The notes: generated by a model from the sequence alone, not told the origin. Positions 25,458-33,958 are shown, counted from the first letter of the stretch. The stretch: DNA of 35,768 nt from Pseudonocardia sp. (GCA_026785945.1 JAJAZD010000355.1:1-35768), one strand, 5' to 3'. Program-made: numbers and translations.

Positions 25458-27059
25458 ATGATCAACCGAGTGATCATCCACGGCTACCGGATCTTCCGAG
25501 CGTTCGAGTTCTGCCCCAACCCGGGCACCAACATCGTCGTCGGCGACAACGACTCCGGGAAGTCGACACTGCTGGAGGCGATCGCGCTGGCTCTCAGCGG
25601 GCGCGTCAATGGTCGGTGGGCGCAGGACGCGTTGGATCCGTACTGGTTCAACGCGCACCACGTCGGCGAGTTCTTCGCCGCGCTCAAGGCCGGTTCCGCG
25701 CCCTCGCCACCGGAGGTCATGATCGAGGTCTACTTCTCGCCCGACGCCGTCGGCCTCCACGACCTGCGCGGTATACACAACTCACGTCGCGACGACGTGC
25801 CGGGCATCAGCATGCGGATCACCCCGGCCAAGGAGTACCAGCAGGAGATCACCGAATACTTCGCGAACCCGGACTGCCCGGACATCCTGCCCACCGAATG
25901 GTTCGAGGTGGACTGGCGCGCCTTCTCCGACGAACGCCTGACCCGCAGACCCAAAGGCCTGGGCATCGCCCACATCGACTCGCGCACCATCCGGTCCTCC
26001 GCCGGCGTGGACTACCACACCCGCGAGATCCTCAGCAGCTTTATCGAACCCGGTGAGCGCGCCGCCATCGCCGTCGCTCACCGTGCGGCACGGCACGCGA
26101 TCAGCACTGACACGTTGGCGCCGGTCAACGAGCGGATCGCCGAGCACGGCAAGGCCCTGCACGACCAGCCGATCGGGCTGCACATGGACCAGTCGGCCGG
26201 TGCGTCCTGGGAGACCTCGGTCGTCCCGCAGGTCGCGGATGTCCCGTTCGCCATGGCCGGGCAAGGGCAACAAGCCGCGATCAAGGTGGTCCTTGCCATG
26301 GACCGCGCCTCGACGACGACGTCGTTCGCACTGATCGAGGAACCCGAGAACCACCTTTCCCACACGAGTCTCACGAAGTTGGTGGCGCGGATCGAGACCC
26401 TCGCCGGGGACCGGCAGGTCTTCCTGACCACCCACAGCTCGTTCGTCCTGAACCGACTCGGCCTCGACAAGCTCGTCCTGATCAGCGGTGGACGCTGCGC
26501 CTCATTCAACGATCTCCCTGCCGACACGGTGTCCTACTTTAAACGCCTGTCCGGCTACGACTCCATGAGGCTCGTCCTGGCCCGCAAGGCCGTACTCGTC
26601 GAGGGCCCATCGGACGAAATGATCTTCGAGCGTGCCTTCCGCGACCGCCACAACGGCCGCCGTCCCATGGAACTCGGCGTGGACGTCATTTCCATGGCCG
26701 GAGTGTCCCTCAAACGTGGGCTGCAGTTGTGCGCAGCGCTCGGCCGCCAGGCCGCGGCCATCCGCGACAACGATGGCCAGGACCCCGCGCACTGGACGAC
26801 GCCGCTGCAGCCGTGGCTCCAAGACGGCGTCAGGCAGGTCTTCATCGGCGATAATGCCGCCGGGAAGACGCTTGAGCCGCAGTTCGTCGCTGTGAATGAC
26901 GAGACCGCCCTGCGCTCACTCCTCAACATCCCCGATGACGAAGGCACCACCGAGTGGATGGGCAAACACAAGACCGAGTGGGCCCTGACGTTCAACGAGT
27001 CCAGCTTCGAGGCCACCTACCCTCCCTACCTCATCGACGCCGTCACCTTCGTCTCATGA
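25458..27059 (+). CDS. gajA: GajA-like OLD-family ATPase/TOPRIM nuclease
   Basis: The 533-residue protein has an ABC/RecF-type ATPase split around a helical insert, followed by a TOPRIM nuclease domain. Motifs: Walker A GDNDSGKS (29-36), signature-like MAGQGQQ (266-272), Walker B ALIEEPENHL (291-300), switch TTHSS (324-328), TOPRIM VEGPSDE (E382, D386) and the D437/D439 pair in RDNDGQ. This is the OLD-family architecture. The next gene, overlapped by ATGA, is a UvrD-like helicase, and that pairing defines Gabija, in which GajA cuts DNA and nucleotide depletion relieves its inhibition. The protein is slightly shorter than the roughly 578 residues I recall for the type GajA. Cytosolic. The gene name is by analogy. 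Confidence 0.85.
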   Translation: MINRVIIHGYRIFRAFEFCPNPGTNIVVGDNDSGKSTLLEAIALALSGRVNGRWAQDALDPYWFNAHHVGEFFAALKAGSAPSPPEVMIEVYFSPDAVGLHDLRGIHNSRRDDVPGISMRITPAKEYQQEITEYFANPDCPDILPTEWFEVDWRAFSDERLTRRPKGLGIAHIDSRTIRSSAGVDYHTREILSSFIEPGERAAIAVAHRAARHAISTDTLAPVNERIAEHGKALHDQPIGLHMDQSAGASWETSVVPQVADVPFAMAGQGQQAAIKVVLAMDRASTTTSFALIEEPENHLSHTSLTKLVARIETLAGDRQVFLTTHSSFVLNRLGLDKLVLISGGRCASFNDLPADTVSYFKRLSGYDSMRLVLARKAVLVEGPSDEMIFERAFRDRHNGRRPMELGVDVISMAGVSLKRGLQLCAALGRQAAAIRDNDGQDPAHWTTPLQPWLQDGVRQVFIGDNAAGKTLEPQFVAVNDETALRSLLNIPDDEGTTEWMGKHKTEWALTFNESSFEATYPPYLIDAVTFVS

Positions 27060-28126
27060 ACCGAGCCGTCCTCGCCGTGGCCGGATCCCGCAAGACCCAG
27101 TCGATCGTGGATGCCTGCAGCGACACGTCCGACAACCCGCGCCGGTTGGTCCTCACCTACACCATCGCCGCCCAGCGCAATGTCGAGGCGCGCCTCGCCA
27201 GAGCATGCTCCGCGCAGCTTCCCGACGTCAGCGGCTGGTACTCCTTTCTGCTGCACCACTGGATCCGGCCCTACCTGCCCCTACTCTTCCCTGGCCGGCG
27301 CCTGACTGGCCTCAACTTCACCAAGCAGACCGGCGTCGACTACGCCACCGGCCCGGCCCGCTACCTCGACGGAGATTCCCGCGCCTACAAGCGCTACCTT
27401 TCCAAATTGGCCTTTGACGTCGCCGCGGCCAGCAACGGCGCTGTCATCGATCGTCTAGAGCACATCTACGACGAGATCCATATCGATGAGGCCCAAGACC
27501 TCACCGGTTACGACCTCGAAGTGCTCGAGAAACTCTTCGCCTCACGCATCGACATCCGCCTCGTCGGCGACGTCCGTCAATCCACTTTCAATACCAATCC
27601 TCAAGACCTCAAGAACAGAAAGTACCGAGATCTAAAGATGCTCGACTGGTTCGCTAGCCACCAGACAACGGGGGTACTAGATGTCGAGCAATCCAACCGA
27701 ACCTGGCGCAGCAACCAGCTTGTCGCCACCTTCTCCGACACCATTTTCCCGAAAGACTGCGACTTCCCTCCTACCGAATCGCTGCAGACAAGAACCACGA
27801 CGCACGATGGCGTCTTTATCGTGCCCACGAAGCACATCGACGCGTACATCGAAGCGTTCGCACCCCTATGCCTCCGCCATTCCTCCGCGACCCGGACGCC
27901 GGATACCACGCAGTCGCTCAACTTCGGTGTTGCCAAAGGGCTCACCTGTGACCGGGTACTAATCTTTCCGACCGGTTCGATTGCCGACTTCCTCAACAAG
28001 GGCAAGATGCTGACCGGAAAGTCAGCCTGCGGCCTCTACGTCGCTGTGACTCGAGCTATCCACAGCGTCGCATTCGTCATCGACGGATATCGCGGCGGCA
28101 CCCTTGCAACATGGAGCCCAGCATGA
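27056..28126 (+). CDS. gajB: GajB-like short UvrD-family helicase
   Basis: The 356-residue superfamily 1 helicase-like protein carries Walker B IHIDEAQD (141-148), motif III GDVRQ (171-175), a motif IV-like EQSNRTWRSN, motif V KGLTCDRVLIF and motif VI LYVAVTRA. The Walker A is unusual: AVAGSRKTQ (7-15) keeps K13 and T14, but an arginine replaces the second glycine of GKT. The protein is shorter than the roughly 494 residues I recall for the type GajB, so accessory (1B/2B) domains must be reduced. The ATG overlaps the nuclease stop. The 3' half is visibly richer in A and T than the island average, a sign of separate origin. It converges with the integrase gene downstream. Confidence 0.82.
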   Translation: MNRAVLAVAGSRKTQSIVDACSDTSDNPRRLVLTYTIAAQRNVEARLARACSAQLPDVSGWYSFLLHHWIRPYLPLLFPGRRLTGLNFTKQTGVDYATGPARYLDGDSRAYKRYLSKLAFDVAAASNGAVIDRLEHIYDEIHIDEAQDLTGYDLEVLEKLFASRIDIRLVGDVRQSTFNTNPQDLKNRKYRDLKMLDWFASHQTTGVLDVEQSNRTWRSNQLVATFSDTIFPKDCDFPPTESLQTRTTTHDGVFIVPTKHIDAYIEAFAPLCLRHSSATRTPDTTQSLNFGVAKGLTCDRVLIFPTGSIADFLNKGKMLTGKSACGLYVAVTRAIHSVAFVIDGYRGGTLATWSPA

Positions 28127-28199
28127 TCGACAGAGGTCACCGGTATCCGGAGCTGATCCCGAAAGTGATGCGACCGGACGTGACGTGATCCTCGCGAGC

Positions 28200-29234
28200 T
28201 CATCGGCTCCGCCTTGGTACCGAACCGGCAGCAAGCGGGTGCGGTTCCTCGACCAGACCGGACAGCGCCGACGCCACCTCGTGCACGTCGGCTCGGACGT
28301 ACGTCGACGTGCTGCCCGCGTCGCTGCGCCCGTTGTGGCCCGCGTAGGCCCGGGCGACGGCGTAGCCGAAGTTGCGCTCCACCCAGGTCAGGGTCGTGTG
28401 TCGCAGCCAATGGGTGCTCACCTGCTGAGCGGCCACCCAGGGGAGCCGAACGCCGATCCGCTTCCACAGGTGGTCGTATCGGCGGGTGGTGATCGGGCGG
28501 CCGCCGCGGTATAGTAGCATGCCCTCCACGTCCTCCTTCGAGCGCTCTCGGTGGTGATCGGCGAGCCTGCTCATCAAGGTCGGCGAAACGGGCTGCCACC
28601 GGACGGTCTCGCCCTTCTCCCGAAGGCGGATGAGGCACTGGTCCGGGTCGAGATCGACCGGCCGCAGGGCGAGCGCGCCGCCTCGGCGGCACGCCGTCTC
28701 GACGTGTAGCCGGAGGATGAGCAGGTTGAGGTCGGGGTCGTTGCCCGAGCGACCGGCCACGTCGAGGATCTCCGCGAGACCCGCATCGGGGATGGCTCGG
28801 CGCGTGCTGGCCAACCGGCGCGGCTTGGACACGCGGATGGCCGGGTTGTTCGCCTCCGTGATCAGCCCGTCGGACACCGCGTGCCGGTACAGGCAGCGGA
28901 GCGCCGAGATCAGGTGCTCGGCGGCGCTCCGGCCGCCGCGGGAGTTCCTGCGGACAACAACGTCGGCCTTGACCCGTTCGGCGAGTTGCTTGATCTCCAG
29001 CGGGGTCACCTCGTCGATCCGGCGGTCGCCCCACTCGGCCGCGACGCGGCGCCAGTAAGGCCCGTACGCCGTCCGTGTCGCCGTGGGGACGGCCTCGGCG
29101 ACGTCGTCGAGGTAGCGACGGATCGTTGGGACCTCGGCCGTCGTAACGGAGGACTTCGTGCCCAGCAACTGCTCCGGTGTGATGCCGAGGCGGTCCAGCA
29201 GAAGCCTGGCCGCGGCCAGTTCCGTGGAGGTCAT
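28200..29234 (-). CDS. Tyrosine-type site-specific integrase (copy B)
   Basis: The 344-residue tyrosine recombinase is closely related to copy A along its length. Catalytic motifs are ACRRGG (Arg), REKGET (Lys), HWLRH (His and Arg), AGHNG (His) and a tyrosine in TSTYVRAD. A stretch of about 40 bases around the WVERNFGYAVAR codons appears identical to copy A. It lies in the opposite orientation, so copies A and B form large imperfect inverted repeats around the Gabija-like pair. It is translated from ATG 29234, which overlaps the stop of the AbrB-like gene. No att-like core was found beside it, so its target is unknown. Confidence 0.92.
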   Translation of the reverse strand: MTSTELAAARLLLDRLGITPEQLLGTKSSVTTAEVPTIRRYLDDVAEAVPTATRTAYGPYWRRVAAEWGDRRIDEVTPLEIKQLAERVKADVVVRRNSRGGRSAAEHLISALRCLYRHAVSDGLITEANNPAIRVSKPRRLASTRRAIPDAGLAEILDVAGRSGNDPDLNLLILRLHVETACRRGGALALRPVDLDPDQCLIRLREKGETVRWQPVSPTLMSRLADHHRERSKEDVEGMLLYRGGRPITTRRYDHLWKRIGVRLPWVAAQQVSTHWLRHTTLTWVERNFGYAVARAYAGHNGRSDAGSTSTYVRADVHEVASALSGLVEEPHPLAAGSVPRRSR

Positions 29235-29635
29235 GTGACGCTCGGCTGGCGCTGCCGCAGCATCGCCTCGACCGACGTCGAGGGATAGATCTCCAGGAGC
29301 GCCATGCCACGGTGGGCGAGGACGAGCACGCGGCTCCCGGGTGTCAGACGGCAGCGATGGCGCAGTGGCGCCGGGACCCGCAGGTACCCGCGACGGCCGA
29401 TCCGGTATCCGTCCGACTCCGAGGGCGAGACGGCGATAACCCCGTCGACGAGCCGGCAGGACACGACGGATCCCGTGTTCCATCCGAGTTCGCGCAGCGG
29501 CGCCAGGACGCCGACGCGTCCCCGGTCGTCGACCGTCGTCGTGTGGAAGGCCACCGTGCGCGCCGAGGTGGCGGGCTCCAACTGCGGCACGGGAAGGCCG
29601 CGGACCCGCCGATGTGGCTCGCCCTCGTCGGTCAT
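29231..29635 (-). CDS. AbrB-like double-domain protein (copy B)
   Basis: The 134-residue protein has the same two-unit layout as copy A. The first unit is TTVDDRGRVGVLAPLRELGWNTG. The second is IGRRGYLRVPAPLRHRCRLTPGSRVLVLA, followed by LLEIYPSTS. It overlaps the methyltransferase stop at its start (ATGA, 29632-29635) and the integrase start at its end (ATGA, 29231-29234), so it is sandwiched in a three-gene coupled operon. The open frame extends upstream into the methyltransferase, but ATG 29635 matches the coupling and the length of copy A. It is probably a DNA-binding regulator or recombination accessory protein. Confidence 0.72.
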   Translation of the reverse strand: MTDEGEPHRRVRGLPVPQLEPATSARTVAFHTTTVDDRGRVGVLAPLRELGWNTGSVVSCRLVDGVIAVSPSESDGYRIGRRGYLRVPAPLRHRCRLTPGSRVLVLAHRGMALLEIYPSTSVEAMLRQRQPSVT

Positions 29636-30612
29636 GCCGCTCGGGTCTCCCCTGCGGCATCGGCGGCGTGCCCGGCAGCCTGGGTAGCGACGTTTGAGCC
29701 GGCAGGCAGTACGCAAAAGACCAGCACATCCTCGTGCGCGATCAGGTGCAAGGGCAGGCCGGCGTCGCGCTGCTTGCGGATGAAGTCGCGCTGGAAGAAC
29801 GAGCCGCGGGCGATGAGGCCGTCGCCGGCGACGCGGCCTAGCAGGGCGACGCAGCGCTCGACGGGGACCAGGCCGGCGCGGGTGCCGCAGGCCAGGATCT
29901 GGGAGGGCAGGTCGATCAGCTCGGCGTGCTCGCGCCAGGGCCGGACGGTGATGACGACGTGTGCGCCGGGGCGCAGGACGTCGGCGAGCGCGGCGAGGAT
30001 CCGTTCGAAGCCGGCGAGCAGGCGGTGGTGGCCGATGTTGGCGAGGTTCCCGCGGTCGAGCAGGTTGCCGTAGAGGTGGTGGTACTTCTGCACGCCACCG
30101 CCGGGGATGACCGAGACCTGGCCGTGGGTCGAGGGCCCGTAGGGCGGGGAGGTGACCACGAGCGCCGCCCGGCCGATCGCCTCGGGCGAGAGCAGGGTCG
30201 CCAGCTGGCGGGCGTCGCCGTGCAGGACACGGGCATCGCCGGCGAAGGAAGCGCCGAGGGAGTCTGCGAGATCGAGGTTGGCGCAGGCGACGTCGACCCA
30301 GTGCGGTTCGTACTCGACGCCGATGGCGCGGCGGCCGAGGTGCAGTGCCTCGACCAGCGTGGTGCCGATCCCGCACATCGGGTCCAGGACGAGGTCGCCG
30401 GGGCGCGTGTAGTGGGCGATGGCGTGGGCGGCGACGGCGGGCAGCATCTTCGCCGGGTGCGCCGTCGAGCCGGGGGTGTAGCGGCCGCGGCGCTGGGAGG
30501 CGGGCGGCTGCTGCCCTGTGGGCCACACCGACAGGGGCAGGTCGTCGAGGTTGGGGACGTCGGCCGTAGTGGGCAGCGCGGTGGCGCGCACGGAGTGGGA
30601 GCTGTCGAGCAT
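29632..30612 (-). CDS. DNA methyltransferase (N4-cytosine/N6-adenine type), orphan
   Basis: The 326-residue protein has the SAM-binding motif I DPMCGIGTTLVEA near residue 80 and the catalytic motif IV VTSPPYG near residue 150. TSPPY is typical of amino-methyltransferases and favours N4-cytosine. HPAKMLP just before motif I resembles motif X, so the order is X-I-IV. The target-recognition part would be the segment after motif IV. ATG 30612 has GGAAGG seven bases upstream and is preferred to ATG 30666. No restriction endonuclease gene is beside it. It is the first gene of the coupled operon with the AbrB-like gene and integrase B. It could modify island DNA, the att region or defence-related sites; these are hypotheses. 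Confidence 0.8.
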   Translation of the reverse strand: MLDSSHSVRATALPTTADVPNLDDLPLSVWPTGQQPPASQRRGRYTPGSTAHPAKMLPAVAAHAIAHYTRPGDLVLDPMCGIGTTLVEALHLGRRAIGVEYEPHWVDVACANLDLADSLGASFAGDARVLHGDARQLATLLSPEAIGRAALVVTSPPYGPSTHGQVSVIPGGGVQKYHHLYGNLLDRGNLANIGHHRLLAGFERILAALADVLRPGAHVVITVRPWREHAELIDLPSQILACGTRAGLVPVERCVALLGRVAGDGLIARGSFFQRDFIRKQRDAGLPLHLIAHEDVLVFCVLPAGSNVATQAAGHAADAAGETRAA

Positions 30613-30900
30613 GGGTCTGCCTTCCGGGTCGTCGGGAGTGGTTCGGCGGGCTTGGGCGCAGGTCATCGCCGCGGCGGCCGGGCCGTGGGGTGGGCCGTGG
30701 GGTGGGCGGCGGCGTCGTGTCCGACAACCCGCGAGTTGCGTAACCGCGCGGCGAGCGACGGGACGCTGCTCAGGTCCTGGACCTGGGCCTGCGGTCTCGT
30801 TCGAGTGGCGCTGAGCCGTTGTGAGTGCCCTTCAGGATTCATGAGTCGTTGCTCCAATTGGTGAGTCCAGATCGGCTCTGCTGAAGACGGGAGACGTGGG
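30613..30900. other. Divergent intergenic region with 12-bp tandem repeat
   Basis: These 288 bases separate the minus-strand methyltransferase operon from the plus-strand recombinase trio, so promoters for both are expected here. A tandem repeat GGGCCGTGGGGT occurs twice at 30680-30703. The 8-mer CCCTTCAG at 30828-30835 recurs at 33953-33960 beyond the trio. I see no gene in this stretch. Confidence 0.6.
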
Positions 30901-32289
30901 TTGACGCTCGGCGTCGTACGGGACCTGCGTGCGGCCCGGGCACCGGTCGGGCCGGAGGAGCTCGCGGCGTTCGAGACCGACGTGATGGCCGAGTTCGTGA
31001 TGGCACGCTCGGCGGCCGGGCTGGCCGACAGCACGATCCGCGGCGAGGTCGGCCAGCTCGACCGGGTCCGTGTCTGGTTCGACCGCCCGGTGTGGGAGAT
31101 GGACCCGTCCGACGCCGACACCTACTTCGGCCAGGAGCTGCGCGCGGCATCGAAGGCGACCCGGCTGGCGCGGGCGCAGGCGATCAGGATCTTCTTCGCG
31201 TTCCTGCAGATGCGCCACGCCGCGCAGATCCATGTGATGACCGGTCGGGTTGTCACCTGCCCGGTCGATGAGATGAACCAGCCCCGCGGGGCCAAGGAAG
31301 CGAAGCTGCGGGTGCCGCCGGGCGACCGCGAGGTGGAGGACCTGTTCAGCCGCTGGGCCGTACAGCTCACGACGTGCCGCAAGTTCGCTCCGACCGCCCG
31401 GAACTACACCGCCGCCCGGCTGATGGCCACCGTCGGGTTGCGGGTCAACGAGGCCCGCCGTCTCGACCTCGCCGACCTCAAGTGGGATCTCGGGCGCCTC
31501 GGCAAGATCCATGTCCGGCACGGGAAGGGATCGCGCGGTTCGGGCCCGCGGGAGCGGATGGTCCCGATGATCGGCGGTGCGGACCGGTTGCTGCGCTGGT
31601 ACGTCGAGGACGTGTGGGGCCACCTCGATGATGACCACGCCCGGCCCGGCGCTCCGCTGTTCTGCTCCGAGCGACGCAACCTCGACGGCACGAAGGCCCG
31701 CGTCGGTGACGACGTCCTGCGCGAAGGCCTCGCCCGAGCCGCGGCGACACACCTGCCGGCGTGGGCGTCGCGGCTCACCCCGCACGTGCTGCGCCACTAC
31801 TGCGCCTCGCAGCTCTACCGCACCGGAATGGACCTGATCATGATCCAGGAGCTGCTCGGTCACGCCTGGATCGCGACCACCATGGGATACGTCCACGTGC
31901 ACCGCAGCCACGTCGAGGACGCGTGGATCGCCGGTCAGGCCCGGGGCGGCGGCACGACTGGGAGGGTTGATCTGAGTGCGCTGGAACCTGCGTCTGGCTG
32001 CGGCGAACCGCGGCATCTGGAAGGCCTCCGAGCTGCAGCGCAGCCTCGCCGAGCACGGCCTGGTCATCTCGGCGGGCAAGATGTTGGGGCTGTGGTCGGG
32101 CCGGCCGATCTCCCTCAAGCTCGCCGACCTCGACGTCATCTGCGTCGCGCTCGGCTGCGAGGTCGGCGAACTGCTGATCCCCGAGCCCGACACCGTCACC
32201 CGACCCGCCACCGACACGACGGCCACTGCGGCGTCGGCAACCGCGGGCAACCGCGGCGGGCCGATCGGAGTCGTCCCCCGGCGCCGTGA
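30901..32289 (+). CDS. Tyrosine recombinase, first gene of trio
   Basis: The catalytic residues are complete: R181 (GLRVNEA), K209 (RHGKGS), H295 and R298 (HVLRH), H321 (LLGH) and Y330 (TTMGY). The recombinase homology ends near residue 350. The frame then continues about 105 codons to 32289, fully overlapping the XRE gene in another frame, and that tail is arginine/proline-rich like a shadow translation. The ancestral stop was probably near 31970, where TGA codons lie in the other two frames. Either a small frameshift has removed the stop or the extension is real. The TTG start at 30901 has GGGAG about ten bases upstream. It forms a unit with the two genes that follow. Confidence 0.82.
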   Translation: MTLGVVRDLRAARAPVGPEELAAFETDVMAEFVMARSAAGLADSTIRGEVGQLDRVRVWFDRPVWEMDPSDADTYFGQELRAASKATRLARAQAIRIFFAFLQMRHAAQIHVMTGRVVTCPVDEMNQPRGAKEAKLRVPPGDREVEDLFSRWAVQLTTCRKFAPTARNYTAARLMATVGLRVNEARRLDLADLKWDLGRLGKIHVRHGKGSRGSGPRERMVPMIGGADRLLRWYVEDVWGHLDDDHARPGAPLFCSERRNLDGTKARVGDDVLREGLARAAATHLPAWASRLTPHVLRHYCASQLYRTGMDLIMIQELLGHAWIATTMGYVHVHRSHVEDAWIAGQARGGGTTGRVDLSALEPASGCGEPRHLEGLRAAAQPRRARPGHLGGQDVGAVVGPADLPQARRPRRHLRRARLRGRRTADPRARHRHPTRHRHDGHCGVGNRGQPRRADRSRPPAP

Positions 32290-32314
32290 CGGCCGCACCC
32301 TTCCCCCGGCCTGA
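31976..32314 (+). CDS. XRE-type helix-turn-helix protein of trio
   Basis: The 112-residue protein begins MRWNLRLAAANRGIWKASEL and continues with a Cro/C1-like helix-turn-helix (LVISAGKMLGLWSGRP) and LDVICVALGCEVGELL, the hallmark C-terminal part of XRE domains. The last 40 residues are threonine/alanine/arginine-rich and probably disordered. The GTG at 31976 follows a TGA directly. The same small XRE protein is common between paired recombinases in actinobacteria, by recollection. It likely regulates the trio or helps assemble the recombination complex. It overlaps the long tail of the upstream frame. Confidence 0.82.
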   Translation: MRWNLRLAAANRGIWKASELQRSLAEHGLVISAGKMLGLWSGRPISLKLADLDVICVALGCEVGELLIPEPDTVTRPATDTTATAASATAGNRGGPIGVVPRRRDGRTLPPA

Positions 32315-32317
32315 GCG

Positions 32318-33949
32318 GTGGACCGCCGCGCAGACCGCCCGGTGCGCAGCTGCCCGGACTGCCTCGCGTGGGGCGTGACCGGCTACCGAGGCCGGTGCAT
32401 CCCCTGCCTGCGCTACACCCGCACCTACCCGGTCGGGACCTGCGAAACCTGCGCCCGCGTCGTCCCCCTGCGGGTCGGGCACTGCCGGCTGTGCTGGGAC
32501 CAGGCCCGTCTCGACCGACCCTACGTCGAGCGGCACACCGTCCTGCTCCCCCACGTCCGCGAGGTGCGCGCCCATCAGCTGTCCTTCGCGGGCATGTCGT
32601 TCAAGCCCCGCGGGGACCTGATCGCTCAGCGCCGAGCCCAGCGACAACTCACCGATCCCGCGGGCCACCCGCCGCGCCAGCCCGACGGGCAGATGCTGCT
32701 GTTCGACGGGCTCGCGCGCAGCTACCGCTACGGCCGGATCGATTTGCGTCGTGAACCCCTCGGCGACAACCCCGTCCTGCGCGCCGCTGTCGCCCTCGCC
32801 GCCAGCCAGGCCCAGCTGCACGGCTGGAGCGATACCGTCGTGTCGACCCTCAACCGCAATTTGGTCATGGTGTTGTCCCAGCTCGGGGCGGGCGAGCAGG
32901 TCCGCTACTCCGACTACGTCGACGTGCTGCGCACCCGGTCCGCTTGCCTGCGGCGCACCACCGACATCCTGGCTGGCGTTGGGGTCCTGCTCGACGACCG
33001 GGTGCCCGCGTTCGACGCCTGGGTCGACCGGCAGATCGCCGACCTCGCACCGGGCATCGCCGCCGACGTTCGCGAGTGGGCGCTCACCCTGACCACCGGT
33101 GACGTCCGGACCCGACCGCGCGACGAGCGATCGATCCGCGGCTACCTCGCCGTCGCACGCCCCGCGCTGCTCGCCTGGTCCGAAGAGCACGCGCATCTGC
33201 GCGAGATCACCCACGACGACCTGCTCACCGCGGTCGCCGACCTGCACGGCCACCAGCGGATCACCACCCTGGTCGCGCTGCGCTGCCTGTTCGGCTGGGC
33301 TAAACGCACAGGCAGGATCTTCACCGACCCCGCCGCCCGCCTCCGTGTCGGCACAGCCTCCATCCGGCTGCTGCAGCCACTGGCGGCCGGGCAGATCGGG
33401 CTCAGTCTCGCCGCCGGGGCCACCCCGCAGGCGCGGGTGTTCCTCGTCCTGGCCGCCGTGCACGCCGCCCGTCCCAGCGACGTCCGTGCCATGCAGCTCG
33501 ACGACGTCGACCTGGGCAACCTCCGGCTCACCGTGAACGGCCATGAGCGGCGTCTCGACGACCTCACCCGCACCGTGCTGATCGCCTGGCTCGACCACCG
33601 CCGCCGACGCTGGCCCGTGACGGCGAATCCCCACCTGCTGATCAGCCGCACCACCGCCCTCGCGGTCGGACCGGTCAGCCACCCGTGGGTCGACCGTGAA
33701 CTGCGCGGGCTCCCCGCGACCCTCGACCGGATCCGCCGAGACCGCCACCTTGAGGAAGCCCTCGCCCGCGGTCCCGACCCACTGCATCTGGCCGAGGTGT
33801 TCGGTCTCAGCTCCAAGACCGCGATCCACTACGCCCGCTCCGCCCGCGAGCTGCTCGCCGAGCCGCCCAACCCCGCAGCGCCGGGATCACCGGGAACCCC
33901 AGCCCCAACAACCCCGGGAACGCCGACACGCTCCTCGGGTTCCCCGTGA
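32318..33949 (+). CDS. Zinc-ribbon tyrosine-recombinase-like partner
   Basis: The 543-residue protein starts with two zinc-ribbon-like units: C12/C15 with C27/C30, and C42/C45 with C56/C59. A long helical middle and a C-terminal domain with the layout of a tyrosine recombinase follow. The catalytic set is degenerate: arginine is kept in AARPSDVRAM and in the position of the HxxR arginine (RIRR), and a tyrosine in IHYARS, but the HxxR histidine reads as arginine and the second histidine position as leucine (VFGLSS). It may be a structural or DNA-binding partner of the first recombinase. The end is a proline/glycine/threonine-rich tail. The GTG start is three bases after the XRE stop. Confidence 0.72.
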   Translation: MDRRADRPVRSCPDCLAWGVTGYRGRCIPCLRYTRTYPVGTCETCARVVPLRVGHCRLCWDQARLDRPYVERHTVLLPHVREVRAHQLSFAGMSFKPRGDLIAQRRAQRQLTDPAGHPPRQPDGQMLLFDGLARSYRYGRIDLRREPLGDNPVLRAAVALAASQAQLHGWSDTVVSTLNRNLVMVLSQLGAGEQVRYSDYVDVLRTRSACLRRTTDILAGVGVLLDDRVPAFDAWVDRQIADLAPGIAADVREWALTLTTGDVRTRPRDERSIRGYLAVARPALLAWSEEHAHLREITHDDLLTAVADLHGHQRITTLVALRCLFGWAKRTGRIFTDPAARLRVGTASIRLLQPLAAGQIGLSLAAGATPQARVFLVLAAVHAARPSDVRAMQLDDVDLGNLRLTVNGHERRLDDLTRTVLIAWLDHRRRRWPVTANPHLLISRTTALAVGPVSHPWVDRELRGLPATLDRIRRDRHLEEALARGPDPLHLAEVFGLSSKTAIHYARSARELLAEPPNPAAPGSPGTPAPTTPGTPTRSSGSP

Positions 33950-33958
33950 CGACCCTTC

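Noticed and set aside
29632-30666. Restriction-modification system
   Set aside because: A methyltransferase is present but no endonuclease gene is adjacent. The OLD-type nuclease pairs with the helicase instead.
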